Source: Bedellia somnulentella
Taxonomy: Eukaryota > Arthropoda > Insecta > Lepidoptera > Bedelliidae
Reading direction: 5' to 3'
DNA: 64,000 bases
NCBI GenBank assembly: GCA_963576735.1
Contig: OY755170.1
Location: 25,962,875-26,026,874 of the forward strand
In this document: positions 11,247-22,315 of the stretch, piece after piece
How the letters are laid out: each line of letters starts with the position of its first letter
How positions within the stretch are numbered: the first letter of the stretch is position 1
Position numbers and translations under genes: made by a program
Notes under the pieces: generated by a model
What the model was told of the DNA's origin: nothing
The model's database searches: none
What the model saw: the letters and a program-made list of their open reading frames with translations, nothing else

Positions 11247-13104
11247 TTATATATACCGACACTACACAGCAAATTTACATGTGGCGATTTTCGACAATTT
11301 CTGCGATGAGCTGACTAATTCTCTTGTTATAAATCCTGGAGTTTCCCAGGTTAATACATTCAAACACTTCGTAGCAATCTTTATTGCCTTGCTTTGGTTC
11401 ATTTCCGCAATTTCTGAAAGAAGAATCAGTCTTTTCTTGGACAACTGTAATGTCTCGATTCTTGAAAATTACCGCAACGTGCTGATTGATATTGCATGGT
11501 TTTGGTTCTGTAATTTTCCACGATAGATTTTAATTAGTTCTGTGGAGATTTCTAATGACTTGAATTCAATTTGTTTCAAAGAGCAAAGCAATTTCCAAGA
11601 TAAGCTGATTGACAGCACATGATTTGGATCCTGGAATTTTCTCCAGATGAATATTTTCATTTCGATGAATATTTCATACATCGTACTAAAGCGGGTCTCT
11701 TCAGATAAAGATAAAAAAATATTTTTTTCAAAATAAGGTGAATTGTTCTCTATTACTGTAACGTCACAAACTTACGTATAAGTTAAATCTTACTCTACTG
11801 ACTCTTCTTCGGATTCGGAAGGTGTATTGTTCCGAGAAGAGCCCATAAGAGTTTCAACCAGTGCTTATATATACCGACACTACACAGCAAATTTACATGT
11901 GGCGATTATTGACAATTTCTGCGATGAGCTGACTAATTCACTTGTTTTAAATCCTGGAGTTTCCGAAGTTAATACATTCAAACACTTCGTAGAAATCTTT
12001 ATTGCCTTGCTTTGGTTGATTTCCGCAATTTCTGAAAGAAGAATCAGTCTTTTCTTGGACAACTGTAATGTCTCGATTCTTGAAAATTACCGCGACGTGC
12101 TGATTGATAATGCATGGTTTTGGTCCTGTAATTTTCCACGATAGATTTTAATTAAATCTGTGGCGATTTCTAATGACTTGAATTCAATTTGTTTCAAAGA
12201 GCAAAGCAATTTCCAAGATAAGCTGATTGACAGCACATGATTTGGATCCTGGGATTTTCTCCAGATGAATATTTTCATTTCGATGAATATTTCATACATC
12301 GTACTAAAGCGGGTCTCTTCAGCCCACTTTTCGTCCCGCGAGTAACCACGGCGTGATGAGTGGCAAGCCACATCGCCACCACCGTTTTCAATTTATGTTC
12401 CGAATCACATTGGCCCCCACGAAAAGCCAGGGAAATAAACTGTCCGCCTAGCCAGAGGCCCGACCGCCCGCTTGACTAGGTAAGGTTATTTAGTAAGGAA
12501 AAGCCCTATTCCCTTGGTCGACTCGTACGAAATACCCACGGGAAGAAAAAGGAGTAGTGCTTATATATACCGACACTACACAGCAAATTTACATGTGGCG
12601 ATTTTTGACAATTTCTGCGATGAGCTGACTAATTCACTTGTTTTAAATCCTGGAGTTTCCCAGGTTAATACATTCAAATATTCCGTAGCAATCTTTATTG
12701 CCTTGATTTGGTTGATTTCCGCAATTTCTGTAAGAAGAATCAGTCTTTTCTTGGACTACTGTTATGTCTCGATTCTTGAAAATTACCGCGACGTGCTGAT
12801 TGATAATGCATGGTTTTGGTCCTGTAATTTTCCACGATAGATTTTAATTAGTTCTGTGGCGATTTCTAATGTCTTCAATTCAATTTGTTTCAAAGAGCAA
12901 AGCAATTTCCAAGATAAGCTGATTGACAGCACATGATTTGGATCCTGAATTTTCTCCAGATGAATATTTTTATTTCGATGAATATTTCATACATCGTACT
13001 AAAGCGGGTCTCTTCAGCCCACATTTCGTTCCGCGAGTAACCACGGCGTGATGAGTGGTGAGCCACATCGCCACCACCGTGTTTAATTTTTGTTCCGAAA
13101 CATA

Positions 13105-14040
13105 TTATTAGCATGAATATTATCTACGGAACACTCCCTAATATATTTTGATCTCTCTTAACTCGTTTGAAGAACCGTTGCTGACGTAGTTAGTTATTAT
13201 CTTTATTTAGTTTTCGCAAAAACCTCCACTTCTTTTAGTTCTTTTTACCCATTTTTGATGCATTGAACCAACGTATTCTCTCTACTAATCAAACTTGCCG
13301 AAATTTCGTCCGCTGTTCTGTAAAAGATTTAATTCAACTATCATACAACTTTTACGCTGTATAATGGCTTTCAAATAATATTCATAGGATATACGTGGCT
13401 ATAATAGATCAACTAAAAGCGTTTTCTGAACTAATATTTTCAAATCGAGAAAAAGCCTCTCAAACAACAATTATGCGACAATAGGTGCTATTATGTTGAA
13501 TGAACCGTTTTTGTTCTGCATTATTGCTGTTATAATGACATATCAAAAGATACTGATATAAAAGCAAGTTTAACGACAAAAAAGCAATTTAGTTGGTTTT
13601 ATAAAGCTGTCTTAAGACTTAAAGTTGTATAACGGTGATGAAATTTATCTTTATACGGTTAGCGAGTAAACGCGATATGAATTCGTCGGGTCAACGCTTA
13701 CAAACATTATAAAAAAACTTATGTTCTACAATGCTATCTCAGGTAATCTTACGTAAGTTTTATACCGTTTAGAGGAATATTGCGAATAACCCATTCTTTT
13801 GATCATTTACATTGGGATTTTGCAGGCTTTATTTATAATTATATTTTGTACAACTACACCAACTTTAAGCTGGATGGGAATTAATGTAACCTTGGATGTC
13901 TAAATTGACCGGACTATATATTTCTGATGATTCTTGTCACTTACCTTAGCTCCCTTTATTAGTTTATCGTAACCTGGCAGCTTATTTACGATTTTCCCTT
14001 GTTATTCTTTCATTCATTTTGATTGATCACTTCATTATGA
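13105..14040. other. Spacer right of the satellite, no gene seen
   Basis: No recognisable repeat or ORF. Confidence 0.55.
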
Positions 14041-14044
14041 TCAG

Positions 14045-14300
14045 CATCATTACCCAATAGACGTCCGCTACTGGATAGGCCTTTCTTTCCCAAAGATCTC
14101 GAATTTGACCGGTCCTGTGTTGCCCGCAGCCATCGGCCTCCCGCAACCTTGACGATATCTTAGATTTGGGAAGCTTAAAGTCACCTAATAGAGGGAAGGA
14201 GAGGGCTATGTTAGGAGTTACGCCACAAAGATAACGTCAAGGTCGCGGGACCAGTCGTTGTCGAGATCTTTAGGGAAGGCCTATCCAGCACGCGTAGTGA
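14045..14300. repeat. Inverted pair of a moth-type interspersed repeat
   Basis: actggataggcctttctttc and gatctcgaatttgaccggtc at 14071-14123 recur inverted as gaccagtcgttgtcgagatc and ttagggaaggcctatccag at 14249-14288. A third fragment is at about 55995-56040 (gactggtcgttgtggagatc). Confidence 0.7.
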
Positions 14301-14359
14301 AACTTCTAACATAGCCTTCTCCTAGTAATTAAAGAATAAATAAAGGAAAGATAAATTTC

Positions 14360-14430
14360 GACACAGGCGGGGATCGAACCCGCGACCTCGGGTAAACGCC
14401 CCGACGCTCTGCCAACTGAGCTCTAAACAC
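14360..14430 (-). tRNA. Inverted second copy of the tRNA-like head
   Basis: Nearly identical to the plus copy from the D arm onward, but its acceptor 5' strand (GTGTTTA) no longer pairs. Pseudo-tRNA. Confidence 0.55.
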
Positions 14431-14486
14431 TACTTAAACGTGTAAAAGAAATAAAGGATAGAAGAATTTCGCACTGGCAGCCAATT

Positions 14487-14557
14487 GACACGGTAGCTCA
14501 GTTGGCAGAGCGTCGGGGCGTTTACCCGAGGTCGCGGGTTCGATCCCCGCCTGTGTC
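14487..14557 (+). tRNA. tRNA-like head of the SINE (pseudo-tRNA)
   Basis: Folds as a 71-nt cloverleaf: acceptor GACACGG/CTGTGTC (one G-T), D arm GCTC/GAGC, anticodon stem TCGGG/CCCGA with loop GCGTTTA, T arm GCGGG-TTCGATC-CCCGC. The loop has C instead of the invariant U33, and the nominal anticodon would be GTT. It continues into a SINE tail, so I read it as a tRNA-derived promoter rather than a working tRNA. A and B boxes for Pol III are intact. Confidence 0.6.
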
Positions 14558-14650
14558 GAAATTTTTCTTTCCTTTGTTTATTCTTTAATTATTAGTAATA
14601 ATCCCAACATGAGGTTTTCATGAACAAAAAGATTTAAAATAGCCTTCTCC

Positions 14651-16593
14651 GTTTGTCTTTGGGTGAATCAAGGGGTCTTATGAATAAGAAGTCAGTCATG
14701 TCTTTGATCCCTAAAAAAACTGGCAACACAGATTAGTAAAAGGGATTTGCCTTTAGATTCTACCAGCACCCTGAATGCTACCAACGCACACTGACAAATC
14801 TTCGTGCTAAAAATCAACACACATACACTTAAAAATACTAATACAAATAATTCGTGACCTCCTCCAATATATATTCATAATCTCGTAACGGTTATTTTTA
14901 ACTTTCGCTCAATCAAACTTGAAACAAAAGTATTATTCGAATAAGCACTGCAGAAAATTCTAATGATAATTTTCAAGTTTAAACCTAACATTTCAAAATT
15001 GATCTGAAACTTGCCGTTTTTGTAACTATGTCAAGTCAGCTTACATTAACACTATTTTATCCCTATACATGGGTGTTGCACGAGGCCACTGATGGTTTCG
15101 CTGCGGCGACTACTGCGTTACTGTATACGTCCTGACTGCAATCACTGACGTACTCCACTAAAACTTGATGATGAAATGCAGCGAACTTCAATAATGCCGA
15201 TTCTCCGAACCCCGAACCTTTCGGTTTAAAAATACCGAACCATTCTCTACCCGGCCGAACCGGCCCGGTATTTACACTCATGGGGCTATGTATACATTTG
15301 ATTAATGTGTTGTTGTTTGTTTTTTAGTCATGAATGTCTATTTTTAATTGGACCGAAGGTGGCATAAATATTTAGGGTTTGGCAATATTTCACTTCATTT
15401 ATTCCCATTGTTTATAGCACTAGTTTTTTCGCGAAACTTCGTCTGTCGAATGAAACTCTTCATCTTTACCGTAGTAGTTTATCTATTGATCATAGCCCAA
15501 CTGGTTTTATCAAAAGCATTTTTGTAGAAGATGTGTGACAAAGTAACAAAATCTTTAACACCCAAAAAAACTTACCCCTGTGGAGAATATCTTTTCGTCA
15601 TCTACGTAGTTTATTTTAAATTGTAATCGAAAACATACAAACCAATTTTAGTATTGCTTAGTCGAGTAATCTTATTTTATTTCCCCCATACTATTTTTCG
15701 TAGCATTATTGGTATTTACCGTATTAATGTTAGAGTAAGAATAGCAAATAAGTTGGAAACATATAAATGTTTTAGCATGTATTCCCTATGGTAACAATTT
15801 TGACATGAAACTAAATGTTAGTCGATAGGGTAATTATATTGCGTTGAAATGTTATCACGTAGATAAAATAAGTACTGATAAGTAGAGTAAGTGTCACTAA
15901 AGATTATTGTTTTAATAAAGTACTCAGGATTGAAAAGTCAAAGCACAGAAACTGTTGATACTACTGCATTCTGCATATCATCACTTTCACAGAAATTGTT
16001 CTTGAAATTGAATCAGTAATTACCAGAGGCGAAGCCAGTGGCCATTGTAAAAATTGTATTCTGAAATTACTCATTTCAATAAGAGTAAATAGTAGAAGTA
16101 ACAGTGAAACAGATAAGCGACTTGCCAGTCATTAAGTAAGTCTATGTATTGCGTAATCTATTAATGCCAACTTATCCATATACGCTTTTCAAAAGTAGTT
16201 TGTACATATACTATAAGAAAATACATGTAATACAATTTTTAATACACTATGTACTTCATCAAATTTGAGAATAATACTACAGTGACGAACTAAAATTACG
16301 ACGTAATATTAGTTCCACTGTTCGTAACTGATAATTGTTCCAATTATAATTACAGAGATAAGTTGTTTTTTAGACTATAACTGTAGGATTAGGTAACGGT
16401 TTAGATAACTGTTGCATAAATCATTTTCAATTAAATGTCTTTGCTAAAACTAGAACTAACATTCGATGTATTTTTCAACACACTCGTTGCTCATGAAGAG
16501 ACTCTTATTGCACAGACAACAGGCATGTAGAACCTATTATTACCAAACCATGATTTTTTGTTTATCATTAGGAATAAGTGCGATTATATTCAG
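14651..16593. other. Spacer, no gene seen
   Basis: A 72-codon minus frame at 15063-15281 overlaps a repetitive stretch (gaaccccgaacctttcgg, aaataccgaaccattctc) and looks non-coding. Otherwise unique AT-rich sequence. Confidence 0.55.
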
Positions 16594-16850
16594 CTGTGTA
16601 GTGTCGGCTTAGAATAGCACTACCCCATTTCTTCCGGTGGGTGTACGTAAGAGGCGACTAACGGTATCGGGGCTTTAAAGGGATTATTGGGCGATGCGGT
16701 TGGAGACCCACCACCAAAAACCTTTATTTTACCATCTTTTCCCCACTCAACTTTCCAAAGGTGGCTGAGGAATTTCTCATTCCTTAGCTCTGGCTACCCC
16801 ATCTATGGATTTATAGCCGTGAGTATATGTATGTATGTATGTATGTATAT
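16594..16850 (+). repeat. Hairpin-ended interspersed repeat, copy 2 (best preserved)
   Basis: Full length, with the terminal hairpin stems at 16598-16603 and 16618-16623 and a (TGTA)n tail at about 16826-16848. Confidence 0.92.
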
Positions 16851-18984
16851 TCATTGGTGGCATCCATCGGGTTGCCGTGACTTTTACCAAGTCATCTTCT
16901 CCTCTTGTGGCCGCCACTCCAGACTCAACGGCCATCGATTTCGCGTGCTTGTGCCCTACCTATTGCCATTTTAGTTTTCCTTCTCTTAGGGCTATGTCAT
17001 TTACACAGATTCATGATATAGCTGAGGGTGACGTGACTATCTGACACATTTAATCATTTTCATACAGAAAAAAACAGTTTAATTTTAAGTATTTACTATC
17101 GATTTTATTCAATTAAATTTCTAATATTTCATTGAATTGCAACCTCCGTCGTACTCTTTTATTAAGGCACATCTTCTAATTGAAACTTACATCAACTTTT
17201 CAACGAAAATTAAAAAACAGTTCTAAAAAGTTTAAAACTATTCCTCATTAACGTAATCAAGTAGGCCGTAGCAGTCATTGCGCATGCGCCCCTATGACGA
17301 TTATTAAGATATATTAAGTAATGTGGCCGCAATTTTCTTATTATATTTAAATTTAGTCAAGTCACAGAGATTTCATACACGTTCTAGCCGAAACTCCCTC
17401 TTCTATCACGTAAATGCACTGGCCAAGTAAATTCTGGATACACCAAACATCAAGTGACAAAAGTTTCACGTGATTATTAGATGTATTATAATAACACTGC
17501 CTCCCACTTTGGGATATTCGGCATGAACTGCGTGTCTTAAAAAAATATGCATAGGTACTCGACTGAATACCATTTGTCAAGCATTTAACCACAAAGGAAA
17601 CCCGACCATTGATTTGATGAATCACTGCTACCATTTAACGTAATTTGTACAACATACGTTGCATTTTGTATTTACAAGTATTAATTTTTATTTGAACGTT
17701 CTATTATTCTAGCTTTAGCAATGGAATTTTCGATTTACTGATGATTAAGACAGGTTTTATCTAAAAACTGCATATTAAACTAGAACATTCTACTGATTTA
17801 AAATATGTTGTTTTTTAAAAGAAAGTTTCACAAAGTTGTATTCATCGAGAGTATCTATACAATAATTGTTTTTAAATATATAGTATAATATGTAACCGCT
17901 GTTTATTGCAGTTTTATCAATAAAATATGCAATAATGTTTAGACTAAGCGTAAGCTATTAAGATTATTCAGTCCTAGTACAGATGTAACGAATTAAAGTT
18001 GTCGATGTATTATTGTAATTTGTTAGGAAGATACTTGAAAATCTAAATGTTGTAACAACTTGTGGGAAGTTTGATCTTGGTAGTCTAGCATTGATCGCAG
18101 TCGAATAATATACTGCTGTTTCATAGAGTTTGATAAAGGCGTATGGTCGGGTGATTATACTAAATACAGGAACAGCTTTTCATTTGAATATAGCAAAATT
18201 TTAATTGATAAATTAATCGAAAGTAAATTGCGCTACCAAGATGAATCTACCACAAATAAGTGTTTCTAATGATGCAAAAACAATGTCTACGCAAAATTAA
18301 CCAGCAGATGCCTTATAATAATATCTCTTAGTCTTACTGAAAAATTGAGTACCGCTATAGTACAAATTCTCTTTAATAAAACTTTATCTAAATGTCGCAG
18401 CTTACTATATTTATCGAGGACCCATTTAATCAATTTTGGGCCAAAACCAGATGATTTAAATGTAACCGCACACCCCTATTAATGAATGGGACTCTTATCG
18501 CATTGCACTTGTATTTGTAAATCAACTACCTATATTTAATACCTAGCTATAGTTATATATCTGCTTATTCAATATCATGCTATTTAATACGTGTAAAACT
18601 GTAAAACGATATAATATTGTATGTCTTGCAATGTAAGTTAGTCTTAAAACTATATGTGTATGAAATTATATGTGTTTTTCATAATTCACTTTCAATTCAA
18701 CACTTGTCTCAGATGGAGTAGCCAAAGTACATGCAGTAACTATAGAAGTATTCTAGAATAATTTTTAGAATACATAGAATGTATGTTTGATGTTGTGATG
18801 TAATAAAAGCCTCGTTGCAAAATAATGCCTTTTCATTTATATTCCATTGATAGTTGCTTGAAATTAGATAAAGAATTTACGTCGTCTATCCACAAAGATG
18901 AAGCAGAGGATACAAATGAGCGTAGCTAAGTAAGTAGACGACATTATACCCACAATATTGCGTGAGCCCTAATATAAAGAAAAA
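16851..18984. other. Spacer, only a SINE remnant seen
   Basis: Apart from the SINE remnant at 17385-17535, no coding potential. gaatgtatgtttgatgttgt at about 18778 recurs at about 21743, suggesting that the flanks of RTE copies A and B are also related. Confidence 0.5.
17385..17535 (+). repeat. tRNA-derived SINE, old 3' remnant
   Basis: tctatcacgtaaatgcactg, aaacatcaagtgacaaaag and gggatattcggcatgaac follow the SINE tail with many changes. Confidence 0.6.
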
Positions 18985-19287
18985 GAGTCACACCAGAAGG
19001 CTAAAAACTACCACAGAATCAGCTTTCTCAGCATTTTCGGTAAATTTTATTGAAGGAGTAATACTTAAACTAAATTAAATTTAGGTAGTGCAAGCAGGAT
19101 TTAGGAAGAGACTGAGATATATCTGAGGTGCATCACCGTAAAGTTCCACTTTAGAACCAAAAGTTATGGGAGACTGCTCTTTTATAGGTTTAGAGAATAT
19201 GGATGACAGGGTGATAAGAAATTATTAGTGGGAGGTATTGTCTAAGTTCGGTTTCGGAAGTCAACTTATACGAGACTATTTTCACAA
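18985..19287 (+). pseudogene. Degenerate RTE-clade reverse transcriptase fragment (copy A)
   Basis: Read with stops and frameshifts, it resembles NYRRISFLSIFG, QAGFR, the FIGLENMDDRVIRNYxW region and LSKFGFGSQLI. Nucleotides match copy B at 22316-22660. The homology breaks at the 3' end of the RT/RLE LINE (about 19287), suggesting that element inserted into it. Confidence 0.7.
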
Positions 19288-19354
19288 ATAATTAAAAATA
19301 TTTACATAGACAATTTACAACCTAAATTAAAATATAAAACTAAATAAATACCTA

Positions 19355-21681
19355 CTAAAGATGGAAAATTTCATGAAATTCATCGCTCTCGCAAAGCGGT
19401 ATCGTGCCTAAAATACTGGCAGCATTTCCTCTTTGAATGGCTATGCTAATTCGTTGGCCGAGGTAGCTGCCAGCCCTAGGATCACCACTGACTTCCACTA
19501 GGCGGGCTGAGAGATCTTTTAAGAAAACCCGCGCCTCGTTGCCCCATGTGCCGAGAGTTTCAACGGCGAATGGAATAAAATGATAATCATTCAGTAATCC
19601 AGAATATTTTCGACGTTTGAAACTCTCGGCATTGGCTGCAGCAGCACCTGTTTGCGATGCCGACCCTGATAAATGGCAAGGCGCTAGGGTATCAACACAC
19701 GTTGCATCCCATATTAACGCCCTGCCATTCCTCCAAGGCAACAAAGTCATACCGTCCGGTCTCTTGCCATCGTCCCGTATCAACCCAGGGGGTTCCAAAA
19801 CAGCTGGTACATGGACGCTGACAAGAGCCCGACGGATGATATCGTTGAGGGCAGCATGGCGTGACAGGCGACCTGCACTGCGGGGGCACGAAAGACCGTG
19901 GTGACCCTGAAGATCGACTTGCACTCCACAGCGGCAGCGATGAATTTCATTGATTTGGGCACCAATTCTCAGACAGACCCCCAAACAAAAAGTAGACCTA
20001 TCGAGAAGGGTACCAATCGCCTCAGATGGTAACGCATTCAACCAATAACCCGACTCAGGCTCTGCAGAAGCCATAAGACGAGCACGCTGTGCGGGGTCGG
20101 AAGCAGAATTCAAAAGGTTTAATTGAATCCGTCCGCACAGTATGTCATCCCATGACCTCTGGCTAGCCAATTTTGTCGGGATAGAAGAATTGGAACCAAG
20201 CATGGATATCCAAGCAATCTTGGCATCGCTCATTCCACTGACCTCGGCCTCACCTAAAGAGGGACTGATAATTTGATGGTATAGGGTCATAGTGGAATGC
20301 ACAGATGACAAGAAAGCTGGTAAAGCCACATCGGATGTTTTGCGAATACCCAGGCCACCAAAACGAACTGGAAGGGAAGCCTGAGCCCAGCTGTTGTCAT
20401 CGAATTTACAATTTAGGATTTTGCTTAAAGTATCTTGTATAATGTTGTCCAAATCATTTAATGCCGAAACATGCCTCCAGATGTCGCAACACCTTAATAC
20501 ATATGTAAATTTAGGAACAAACAAACAGAATTTAATAAGCGTGTAGGCCAAATGTGGATTGATAGTTTGCAGGCGTTCTGAAGATTGATTGAATTTTGAA
20601 ATTTTATCTTTAACAAAACCGGGCACTGAATCCTCGTTCAGAGGGGCACCTAGAAGATGGAGCGAATTATCACTAAGGATTGTAATATTTGGGGCTATTT
20701 CATTGAATTTTTGTATAATCTGAGATTTATTTTCGTCTGTAAGGCTTTTATTTATATATAATTCGCATTTGTCAAAATTTAAATCAAGGCCAATAGAAGA
20801 AAAACTCAATTTTAAATTCTCAAGGTCTTTTAAAACTATGTTTGCATTTCCACCTAAGGTTCCATCGTCTAGGTACCACACATTGAACTTGGAGGCGAGA
20901 GATTCAATGAGTGGATGAATGGCTAGGCTGAATATTGCTGGCCCCAGGGGGTCACCTTGTTGGCAACCGACACACGATTTTATTAAATTTTGTTTATATA
21001 ATAAATTTGAGGGATTTTTATAGCTCTGCCAAACATAATTAAAAATTGAAGGTGCTTTTTCTTTCACTTGAGCCAACAAGGCGGCCCGATCTACTGAATT
21101 GAATGCGTTTTTAACATCCACCTTCAAAAGGACTTCGCCGGCGCCATGTGCGATGTACGTCCGAGCCGAATGAACCGCGGCTTCACAACCACCGCGTGTG
21201 CCAAACCCCAGTTGTACTGGTTCAAAGTATGTTCTTAAATCTACGAGAATATATTTACAACAAATTTTTGACACGACGCGGCGAATTGTGTTACCGACAG
21301 CAATCGGTCGTATCCCTCCATCTTTTTTTTTTAAAGCGCATAGATTCGCACCATATAACAAATCCAATATATCGTCACAGACAAGGCCAGACAACATAAG
21401 GTTTACTAAGCGGGTCAACTGTCCAAGTAACGTATCCCTGTGCTCCCCGCCGGCCCCACACAGAAGATCTTTGAGATGTTGTGGTGTGAGACCATCGAGG
21501 CCACCTGCAGACCCGTTCTTAAAGGACAGTATCGCCGCCAGCGTATCCTGTGCCGTCGCCTCGGGTGTGACGCTATATTGGTTTGGAGCATCTGGCAAGT
21601 TGATGTCACTCCTTGAAGGCGGATGCTTAGCCTGAAGCGATAGCAGCGTTTCTGACGTCTCTGGTGCTAAGGTTATAAGTT
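19355..21681 (-). CDS. Reverse transcriptase with C-terminal restriction-like endonuclease (R2-like LINE), 5'-truncated
   Basis: Open frame of about 775 residues; the start is not an ATG and the upstream part is cut off. Taking the TTG at 21598 as residue 1, RT motifs are GGLDGLTPQHLKDLL (about 32), KKKDGGIRPIAVG (90), DVKNAFNSVD (161), QQGDPLGPAIFSLAIHPL (213) and an unusual active-site YLDD (242-245) instead of YADD/FADD. Near the C-terminus a Cys/His cluster (C555, C557, H566, C571) precedes R-P-D615-G and W-D631, a PD-(D/E)XK layout as in the restriction-like endonuclease of R2/CRE-type LINEs. Ends DEFHEIFHL. No internal stops, so it is young. It replicates by target-primed reverse transcription. 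The 3' UTR (19288-19354) is shared with the copy at 25388-25705. Confidence 0.85.
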
Positions 21682-22007
21682 ATGTTATCTTTACTTGTAG
21701 ATGTAGTAAATAGAAATATTTTGAAAAAATCTTTAGGATTCATTGAATGTATGTTAAATGTTGTGATGCAATATAACCGGAGAGAGAAGTGAATGGTGAA
21801 TTGGCGACTGATGGAAATAGCATGAAACGAGTATGGAAATACAATTTTGCGGGACTTTTTGGAAAAGAGAATGAATCAATTTCTTTGCCAATTGGTGGTA
21901 ATGTTTATTGGAACGAAGCGTTGGGTGACTCGTACCTCAAACTTCCATACTAGGAAGAATTAATTAAGACAATGAAAAGTATGAGACTAGGGATAGCGGT
22001 AGGGTAG

Positions 22008-22042
22008 GACAGGATAACTATCATTTGGATAGTTATCCTGTC
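22008..22042. repeat. 15-bp perfect hairpin
   Basis: gacaggataactatc (22008-22022), loop atttg, complement at 22028-22042. Part of the same motif recurs at 22190-22222 (aggataactatcattcgg), so it belongs to a repeat family, possibly a MITE end. Confidence 0.65.
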
Positions 22043-22315
22043 ATGTGTATCAGAAGAACAAGCACGAGCGCTATTTTATCGACACGATAACGGTTAGAAT
22101 AAGATGGCAGTATACGATACTAAGTAAGTGCGTAAGAGATGGCTGCTTTATCCCACGCGATAACTAGTTTAAACACGGCTCGTACTAGCCGGGCAGGATA
22201 ACTATCATTCGGATACTTATCCAGGTGAGGACTAGTAAAGGTTGGTGGCTTCTTGGTTGCACTTCTTATCCCAAAAATGCTGGTCGAGTGGCAAAGTATC
22301 ACAAGACTCTGTAGT

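Larger units (their letters stand above)
4990..13100 (+). repeat. Higher-order satellite array, units of about 618 and 695 bp
   Basis: Units begin at the motif gtgcttatatataccgac at 4996, 5614, 7328, 8024, 8755, 9373, 9928 (split by the CACTA-type element, resuming at 11247), 11861 and 12556. A unit without its start lies at 6671-7140. Spacings are about 618, 695, 731, 618, 555, 614 and 695. All share a core of four diverged roughly 100-bp monomers, then one of two spacers. One is about 170 bp starting ataaagataaaaaaatattt. The other is about 250 bp starting cccacttttcgtcccgc and containing agccagaggcccgaccgccc. Units are well over 90% alike by eye. Open frames of 60-108 codons occur on both strands but simply repeat with the units. 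Confidence 0.93.
14323..14638. mobile_element. Head-to-head dimer of a tRNA-headed SINE
   Basis: Two inverted copies: minus arm 14323-14430 and plus arm 14487-14638, heads facing across about 56 bp. Both carry agctcagttggcagagcg, gcgggttcgatccccgcc and the tail tttcctttatttattc. The whole unit is flanked by one perfect 12-bp direct repeat, atagccttctcc, at 14311-14322 and 14639-14650, so the dimer appears to have inserted as one piece. Confidence 0.85.

Noticed and set aside
4953..12840. Repeated open frames of 60-108 codons on both strands across the satellite
   Set aside because: They recur with the tandem units, occur on both strands at once and show no codon bias or known domain. They are a by-product of the repeat.
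14360..14557. Two functional tRNA genes in inverted orientation
   Set aside because: One lost its acceptor pairing, both have C at the invariant U33 position, and both continue into a shared SINE tail.
15063..15281. 72-codon frame MSVNTGPVRPGREW...
   Set aside because: Lies on repetitive gttcgg/accgaa words and has no homology I recognise.
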